Part shown: one piece after another, positions 63,712 to 64,000 of the stretch
How positions within the stretch are numbered: position 1 is the first letter of the stretch
Layout of the letters: every line of letters begins with the position of its first letter
From: Gammaproteobacteria bacterium
GTDB taxonomy: Bacteria > Pseudomonadota > Gammaproteobacteria > Xanthomonadales > SZUA-36
Length of the DNA stretch: 64,000 nt
Direction of reading: 5' to 3'
Assembly (NCBI GenBank): GCA_024277815.1
Contig: JAJRUM010000043.1
Span: 49,506-113,505, forward strand
Notes under the pieces: generated by a model
The model's input: the letters and a program-made list of their open reading frames with translations, nothing else
Database searches by the model: none
What the model was told of the DNA's origin: nothing
Position numbers and translations under genes: made by a program

Positions 63712-64000
63712 TCACCGAAACCCGATGGGCCGGCCCTGTAAAGCAGTATTACACTCCATCTCGTGAACCAGTGCTGAAAGCAGGTTTCGCTGGCTCCATT
63801 CCTGTTGAGAAAAACGCATTTTGCGCTGTGCTGTCGTAAAGTCACCGGGCGTCAACCGGTCGAGTCTCTCCAGGCCCCTGCGTGTGATAGCACTAAGACA
63901 TTCTCTTAATCCGGCAGTTCGTAGCAGGTTTTTAAACATCATTAAGCGTTGCTCCGGAGTGAGGTAATCCAGTTTGATCTTCAGATCAAAGCGACGGATA
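63712..64000 (-). CDS. C-terminus of a AAA+ ATPase (partial, continues beyond the window)
   Basis: The last 95 codons of a larger gene whose start lies outside. It reads IRRFDLKIKLDYLTPEQRLMMFKNLLRTAG from the window edge, the sensor region of an AAA+ module, and then LTPGDFTTAQRKMRF and RPIGFR at the end. This tail is familiar from AAA+ ATPases of the accessory genome. Without the N-terminal part the type cannot be given. Confidence 0.7.
   Translation of the reverse strand, partial: IRRFDLKIKLDYLTPEQRLMMFKNLLRTAGLRECLSAITRRGLERLDRLTPGDFTTAQRKMRFSQQEWSQRNLLSALVHEMECNTALQGRPIGFR

Overview
The window reads as a chromosomal segment of a moderately GC-rich Gammaproteobacterium, probably marine or environmental. 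The basis is gene content: slyX, srkA, cbpA/cbpM, ilvE, ilvD, a BisC/TorZ-type molybdoenzyme, a CNNM/CBS protein, an AddAB-like helicase-nuclease pair, and the DUF3604-parvulin-HupE operon. No rRNA, tRNA, CRISPR array, intact prophage or intact insertion sequence was recognised. The genus cannot be fixed from what is visible.

Layout. 0-5.6 kb: a POT peptide transporter divergent from an M20 dipeptidase, a CDF metal exporter, a one-repeat GDT1/TMEM165 protein and ilvE. 5.6-6.7 kb: no protein gene, but two tandem and clearly paralogous non-coding units. Each has an upstream inverted repeat, a canonical sigma-54 (-24/-12) promoter at nearly the same distance from it, a GGA-rich transcript and a strong intrinsic terminator. 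I read them as a pair of RpoN-dependent small RNAs that may titrate CsrA/RsmA; this is the most interesting system in the window. 6.7-12.9 kb: a NYN/OST-HTH protein, 2,2-dialkylglycine decarboxylase, srkA with a reductive-dehalogenase-like Fe-S protein, and a DLH-VOC-slyX operon. 12.9-18.8 kb: a glycosylation module (GT41/OGT-like enzyme, GT-C membrane enzyme, accessory protein) bounded by a 17-nt direct repeat that carries the start of an exported cyclophilin gene.

18.8-30.4 kb: a KAP NTPase gene broken by one in-frame amber codon, an ABC exporter, two ERIC-like palindromic repeats, the molybdoenzyme, the DUF3604-PpiC-HupE operon and a CaiB-type enzyme. 30.4-46.7 kb: ilvD with an FMN-dependent 2-hydroxyacid dehydrogenase, envelope and folding genes, a Yip1-MacA-MacB-type efflux operon, a PLD-type lipoprotein, and a thioredoxin-like protein with a cysteine desulfurase. 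46.7-55.7 kb: an AddB-like and AddA-like repair pair, a DAACS transporter fused to a solute-binding domain, and a MAPEG protein.

55.8-64 kb is an accessory region in which all recognised genes lie on the minus strand. It holds HigBA, BrnTA, HicAB and AbiE toxin-antitoxin modules, a HEPN protein, a nucleotidyltransferase, and remains of a VapC toxin. It is strongly eroded: a 4-bp duplication frameshifts the nucleotidyltransferase, an internal deletion breaks AbiEii, a 121-bp copy of the HEPN 3' end is pasted at the nucleotidyltransferase 3' end, and several short dispersed repeats sit between the genes. The window ends inside the C-terminus of a AAA+ ATPase.

All calls come from reading the sequence and from recalled family knowledge. 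No database search or folding calculation was run.
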